Assembly (NCBI GenBank): GCA_050946115.1
Contig: JBMNUF010000008.1
Coordinates: forward strand, 1-64,000
Direction of reading: 5' to 3'
Source of the DNA: CAYFRC01 sp050946115
GTDB taxonomy: Bacteria; Bacillota; Clostridia; Christensenellales; Aristaeellaceae
DNA length: 64,000 nucleotides
A model generated the notes under the pieces. The model saw only the letters and a list, made by a program, of their open reading frames with translations, was not told the DNA's origin and ran no database searches. Both the position numbers and the translations under genes were made by a program. Of this stretch, positions 60,480-64,000 are shown one piece after another. Every line of letters begins with the position of its first letter. Position 1 is the stretch's first letter.

Positions 60480-61343
60480 TCATAGACAATACCAAGCAGG
60501 TACGGGGTTGCGCATGGCATCATACCAGGACAAAATGTCCTTGGCCTGGTTCACCATGGTATCGACTTCCTCCTGCCCGAACGGGATTGCCCAGTACAGC
60601 GAAGAAAGCGCGTTGCTTGCAATGTAGAGCGCCAGCAGTTTCCAAAAGTCCATTGGCACGTCGCCGTCAAAATATCCGTCCACCATGCCCGAGGCAAATC
60701 GGGGGGATTTCTGCGCGCACCAAACGATGCGGTTGAATTCTTCCCACGGGTCCCCGTAATCGTTTCGGTTAAAATCGATGACAAAGAGCTTGCCGCTGCG
60801 ATCTATCATGAAATTGCCGATATGATAATCCCCGTGTTGATATACCTGCGGCCTGTCTTTCAGCAAATGGCGGTTTTCGTCGATGTAATCGATAAACGCC
60901 TGTCCGTTTTCGTATTTGAGGGGGCACGCAGTATAGTTTTTGATTTTGTGATCCATCTTTCGATTGAAACGGGTTTCCCAATCCTCGACGGTTGCAGGCG
61001 CGGGGATGGAATGGATTTTCCGAAGGATGCGCCCCGCTTCAATGCCATACGCATACTGCTCGGCATCGGAATAATCGGAAATCACCTGTTCGGCGTCTTC
61101 GCCGTCGATCCAACTCAGGACGGAATACACGCCATCCTCGCATGTGCCGAACGCGACGGGCAGGCACATGGGGATTCCGAGAGACGCGAGGCGCTGCATC
61201 ATGGTAAATTCGGATTGCTTTTTATCGCGTTGGGTGATGTCGGATACGCGCAACAGGTACCGCGTGCCGTTTTCGTCGGTAACGCGGTATTTTTTATCGC
61301 CCGACCAGCCCTTGTATATCGGTTCTTTCGCAACAAAATGCAT
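60480..61343 (-). CDS. APH-family phosphotransferase
   Basis: The product has 287 residues. The kinase-like fold shows the N-lobe KGWSGDKKYRVTDENGTRYL, the catalytic loop QHGDYHIGNFMID and the DFNR metal motif in FVIDFNRNDYGDPWEEFNR, typical of aminoglycoside phosphotransferase-like enzymes of Gram-positive bacteria. I use the ATG at 61343, close behind GGAGG; a longer frame to 61409 has no ribosome site. Antibiotic resistance cannot be claimed from sequence. Confidence 0.82.
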   Translation of the reverse strand: MHFVAKEPIYKGWSGDKKYRVTDENGTRYLLRVSDITQRDKKQSEFTMMQRLASLGIPMCLPVAFGTCEDGVYSVLSWIDGEDAEQVISDYSDAEQYAYGIEAGRILRKIHSIPAPATVEDWETRFNRKMDHKIKNYTACPLKYENGQAFIDYIDENRHLLKDRPQVYQHGDYHIGNFMIDRSGKLFVIDFNRNDYGDPWEEFNRIVWCAQKSPRFASGMVDGYFDGDVPMDFWKLLALYIASNALSSLYWAIPFGQEEVDTMVNQAKDILSWYDAMRNPVPAWYCL

Positions 61344-61399
61344 CGGGAATCCTCCCCGTATTCCGCGAGAATCTATCCGAGCACGACAGCCCATGGCAC

Positions 61400-61428
61400 A
61401 TTGTACCACGGTGCCGAACCGAATGCAA
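61400..61428 (-). promoter_or_regulatory. promoter of the phosphotransferase gene
   Basis: On the minus strand TTGCAT and TACAAT are 17 bases apart, directly after the Lpl-operon terminator. Confidence 0.65.
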
Positions 61429-61452
61429 GAAAAAACTCCCCCGTAGGGGAGT
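61429..61452 (-). terminator. terminator of the Lpl-type transporter operon
   Basis: CTCCCC and GGGGAG pair around a small loop and are followed by TTTTTT on the minus strand. Confidence 0.85.
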
Positions 61453-61466
61453 GGGGAGGTTGCATA

Positions 61467-62363
61467 TCAGCCCTTGACGGCGCCGATCATGATGCCCTTG
61501 ACGAAATACCGCTGCAGGAAGGGGTAGATGCACAGTACCGGAATGACGGTGATCATCGTGACGGTCATACGCACGCCCTTCGGCGTGAGAATCTGGTCGG
61601 AATTGAGGTTTTTGCCTTCCGCGAGGAGCTGGCTGAGCCGTTCCGCCTGATTCAGGTAGTTGTAGAGCATGTACTGCAGGGTCGTAAGGTTTTCATCGAA
61701 CGCCGTGTACAGGTGGTTGTCAAACCAGCTGTTCCACTGCGCGACGGAGGAATACACCGCGATCGTCGCCAGAATCGGCAGCGACATCGGCAGGATGATG
61801 CGGAACAAAATCGTGAACACGCCCGCCCCGTCGAGCATCGCGCTCTCCTCGACCGATGCGGGCAGCTGCTCGACGAAGGTCTTCACGAGCACGACGTTGT
61901 ACGCATTGACCGCCCACGGGATGATGTACACCCAAAAGGAATTCATGAGCCCCACGTACTTGACGGTGAGGTAGCTGGGAATCAGTCCGCCGGAAATGTA
62001 CATGCAGATGACCAGCATCCTGTAGAGCAGCCTGCGGAAGGGCATTTCCTCCTTGGAGAAGAGATAGCCCAACATCATGCAGCAGGTGACGGTGATGAGG
62101 CAGCCGAGCCCCGTCCTTGCGGCGGAAATCTTGAATGCGGTGCCGAGCCCTTTCAGCTTCATAACCTGCTGGTAGTTCTTTAGGGTAAACCGATACGGCA
62201 CGACGATGCCCTTGCCGGCGACGATCTCTCCGCTGAGCGACTGCACGAACACATACCAGAGCGGATACGCGCAGATGAGGATCAAAAGCGTAAAGAACAG
62301 GTAGTTGCACACCAGAAACGCCTTGCGCCCGGCGGTAACCTTGATCGCTGTTTGCTGTTTCAT
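61467..62363 (-). CDS. Lpl-type carbohydrate ABC permease, LplC-like
   Basis: The product has 298 residues and six membrane helices. The permease EAA loop reads LPASVEESAMLDGAGVFTIL, and the C-terminus (GVRMTVTMITVIPVLCIYPF, then RYFVKGIMIGAVKG) is typical of the MalG/LplC branch that partners with LplB. It takes up oligosaccharides through the membrane together with the preceding permease and the binding protein. GGAGG precedes the ATG at 62363. No ATPase gene is nearby; such systems use a shared MsmK-like ATPase. Confidence 0.9.
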   Translation of the reverse strand: MKQQTAIKVTAGRKAFLVCNYLFFTLLILICAYPLWYVFVQSLSGEIVAGKGIVVPYRFTLKNYQQVMKLKGLGTAFKISAARTGLGCLITVTCCMMLGYLFSKEEMPFRRLLYRMLVICMYISGGLIPSYLTVKYVGLMNSFWVYIIPWAVNAYNVVLVKTFVEQLPASVEESAMLDGAGVFTILFRIILPMSLPILATIAVYSSVAQWNSWFDNHLYTAFDENLTTLQYMLYNYLNQAERLSQLLAEGKNLNSDQILTPKGVRMTVTMITVIPVLCIYPFLQRYFVKGIMIGAVKG

Positions 62364-62376
62364 GATGCCCGCCTCC

Positions 62377-63291
62377 TTACACGATGGATTCGCCGCGCAC
62401 CTTTTTGGCGATGGCGTTGGTGACAAAGAGCATGACGAGCGAGATCAGCGATTTGCACATGCCGACCGCGGTGGCGTAGGAATAGTCCTGATTCTTGAGA
62501 CCCACGCGGTAGGTATACAGGTCGATGACCTCGATATTTTTCATGACGACGGAGTTCTGGAACATGAAGTACTGGTCCAGCCCGCTGTTGATGAAGTTCG
62601 CGACCGCGAGCAGCGCAACGACGAGGAACGTCGGCATGAGCCCGGGCAGGGTGATGTGGATCGCGCAGCGGAATTTGCCCGCGCCGTCCACCGCCGCGGC
62701 TTCGTACAGCTCCTGATCGATGCCGGTGATCGCCGCGATGTATATGATGGAGTTCCATCCCAGGGATTTCCACTGCGATATAAAGGTCTGGAAGGGATAT
62801 ACCGCGTTCCTGTCCTGAAGCAGTTTTTGCTGCTTCATGCCGAGCATGGAAAGGAGGGTGTTTAGCAGACCGTCCGTCGAGAAAATGGCGAATGCCAAGG
62901 AATAGACGATGATCCAGCTGATAAAATGGGGCAGCGTCGTCAGCGTCTGTGTGACCTTTTTGAACCCCGTGGACTGAATCTCGTTCAGGAGGATCGCGAA
63001 GAGCATGGGCAGGGGCATGAGGACGAAGTTGAGGCCGGAGAAGATCATGGTGTTTGTGAGCACGCGGCGGATGTCTTTCGAGTTCAGGATCATCTGAAAA
63101 TACTTGAGCCCGACAAATTCGTTTTGCGTGAGCGGCGTGCCGGGTTTGTATTCAAACACGGAAAGCGCCCAGCCGAACAGGGGCACATAGTTAAACACGA
63201 GCACGATGCACATGAGCGGGAACGCGACGAAGAACAGCTCCCAGCGCCTGCGCTTTTTTCGCCCGCCGATGGCTCGAGATGTTGCTGTCAT
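62377..63291 (-). CDS. Lpl-type carbohydrate ABC permease, LplB-like
   Basis: The product has 304 residues with a basic N-terminus (GGRKKRRRWELFF) and six membrane helices. The EAA loop is IDQELYEAAAVDGAGKFRCA, and LFGWALSVFEYKPGTPL and QDYSYATAVGM are characteristic of LplB/YtrF-like permeases. It forms the heteromeric channel with the next gene (13 bases on). It follows the binding-protein gene after a stable hairpin. Confidence 0.9.
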   Translation of the reverse strand: MTATSRAIGGRKKRRRWELFFVAFPLMCIVLVFNYVPLFGWALSVFEYKPGTPLTQNEFVGLKYFQMILNSKDIRRVLTNTMIFSGLNFVLMPLPMLFAILLNEIQSTGFKKVTQTLTTLPHFISWIIVYSLAFAIFSTDGLLNTLLSMLGMKQQKLLQDRNAVYPFQTFISQWKSLGWNSIIYIAAITGIDQELYEAAAVDGAGKFRCAIHITLPGLMPTFLVVALLAVANFINSGLDQYFMFQNSVVMKNIEVIDLYTYRVGLKNQDYSYATAVGMCKSLISLVMLFVTNAIAKKVRGESIV

Positions 63292-63320
63292 ACGGCTGCC
63301 TTCTTTCTTCTTGTAGTGAT

Positions 63321-63356
63321 TTGCCCGCCGAAAGATACGTCTCTTCCGGCGGGCAA
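63321..63356 (-). other. stable hairpin between binding-protein and permease genes
   Basis: TTGCCCGCCG and CGGCGGGCAA form a perfect 10 bp stem with no T run behind it. Such hairpins protect the highly expressed binding-protein message and reduce read-through into permease genes. Confidence 0.65.
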
Positions 63357-63379
63357 GGATTTCCTATGCGGCTGCCGTA

Positions 63380-64000
63380 TCAGGGACGGCCTGCGGGATG
63401 CGCAAGGTAGGCGGCCTGGAGGTCTTCAAAGATGGGGTTGATGCGCTCGAAGGAGGCGTCATACGCCTCGGAGCACCACGCCCACGCGTCGGCTTCGCCG
63501 GCGGCCGCGAGGTCGTCCAGCACGTCCTGTACGAGGGCGTTGAACGTATCGTCGTCCTCCGCCATGACCAATTCCGCCGCATACTGGAACAGGATGTCGT
63601 TGCAGTTGGTCATGGTGCGCTGGATATCCAGCGGGATATCGGTGATGCCGAGGGTGACGAGCAGCCCGCGCTCGCCGACAAGGGTCGTGGTGTTGCCCTC
63701 GTCGATGATGGAGCAGTGGTATGCGGAGGGCGTATCAAAGCCATAGGTCTTTGCGTAGTCCTGGTCGAGCTTGGTCAGGGACAGCTTGCGGTAGGTCTGC
63801 TCGTTGAACAGGTCGTAGAAGTAGCCGTCCGGATGCGTGCCGGTGTTCGTCCAGACGGACAGCTCCCAATAGCCGCCCCACACGCCGCCGGTCGCCTCGA
63901 CAAACGCGTTGGAGCCGTAGCCGTATTCCGAGGCGGCCTGCACGATGTTCTCGAAGAGGTAGGGCTTGCCGTTCTCGTCGTAATCCCAGTGTACGCCCTG
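63380..64000 (-). CDS. Lpl-type carbohydrate-binding protein, 3' part (partial)
   Basis: The frame is open to the right edge, so the N-terminus and any lipobox lie outside. The visible 206 residues (HWDYDENGKPY, NAFVEATGGVWGGYWELSVW, YFYDLFNEQTYRKLSLTKLD, and a C-terminal helix FERINPIFEDLQAAYLA) match the C-terminal part of extracellular solute-binding proteins that travel with LplB/LplC permeases. It is the first visible gene of the operon and would capture an oligosaccharide outside the cell. The ligand is unknown. Confidence 0.8.
   Translation of the reverse strand, partial: QGVHWDYDENGKPYLFENIVQAASEYGYGSNAFVEATGGVWGGYWELSVWTNTGTHPDGYFYDLFNEQTYRKLSLTKLDQDYAKTYGFDTPSAYHCSIIDEGNTTTLVGERGLLVTLGITDIPLDIQRTMTNCNDILFQYAAELVMAEDDDTFNALVQDVLDDLAAAGEADAWAWCSEAYDASFERINPIFEDLQAAYLAHPAGRP

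Overview
The window is GC-rich chromosomal DNA from a Gram-positive bacterium of the Clostridia type. The evidence is an infC-rpmI-rplT operon with an attenuator-like leader, groES-groEL behind a CIRCE operator, lepA followed by hemW, Lpl-type sugar transporter genes, strong GGAGG ribosome sites, consensus SigA promoters and Pro/Thr-rich linkers in exported cell-wall proteins. An uncultured gut lineage such as Christensenellales would fit, but that is an inference from style, not a proof. TAG is used as a normal stop by several host genes.

Layout: 1-3.6 kb holds the end of a repetitive DUF7507-type surface protein, a family-5 solute-binding protein and a small exported YbjN-like protein. 3.7-8.1 kb holds a membrane protein divergent from a mannitol dehydrogenase-family reductase and a GH31 alpha-xylosidase. 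8.1-19.4 kb is a minus-strand run of housekeeping and envelope genes: phosphoribosyltransferase, SpoIID-like protein, dipeptidase, zinc-ribbon protein, L,D-transpeptidase, esterase, HAD phosphatase, xpt, an exported protein, Nudix, GNAT and ispE. 19.6-31.9 kb has an orphan AAA+ protein, a sirtuin, infC-rpmI-rplT, groESL, a RadC-like protein with a degraded active site, an FtsB-like protein, a Ppx/GppA protein, a two-enzyme L-sorbose-1-phosphate route and a guaA whose glutaminase domain is degraded.

31.84-39.38 kb is an AT-rich integrative element inserted at the 3' end of guaA. It has a tyrosine integrase, a 14/15 bp direct repeat at both ends (both copies encode the GuaA C-terminus), TTTGTGG arm-site repeats near both ends, a SLOG protein, a serine resolvase, an EcoRI-family adenine methyltransferase directly coupled to a DUF262-HNH nuclease (a candidate restriction-modification pair), and a cluster of small genes in which every in-frame interruption is a TAG codon. 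Beyond attR come a CPBP protease and an AT-rich ApeA-type HEPN anti-phage gene.

42.3-57.6 kb returns to host-like DNA: a very large exported DUF4838 protein, a TetR/SDR operon with two operators, DUF1003, an ICMT-like methyltransferase, a phosphotransferase, a ClbS/DfsB protein, a Cof phosphatase, a metal P-type ATPase with an ArsR-type operator, and lepA-PIG-L-hemW. 57.6-60.4 kb is a decayed mobile/defence patch: a broken serine recombinase tail and a restriction-methylase protein cut off just before its SAM-binding motif, coupled to an HNH nuclease gene. 60.4-64 kb carries a phosphotransferase and an Lpl-type ABC operon (two permeases and the 3' part of the binding protein). No tRNA, rRNA or CRISPR array was seen.
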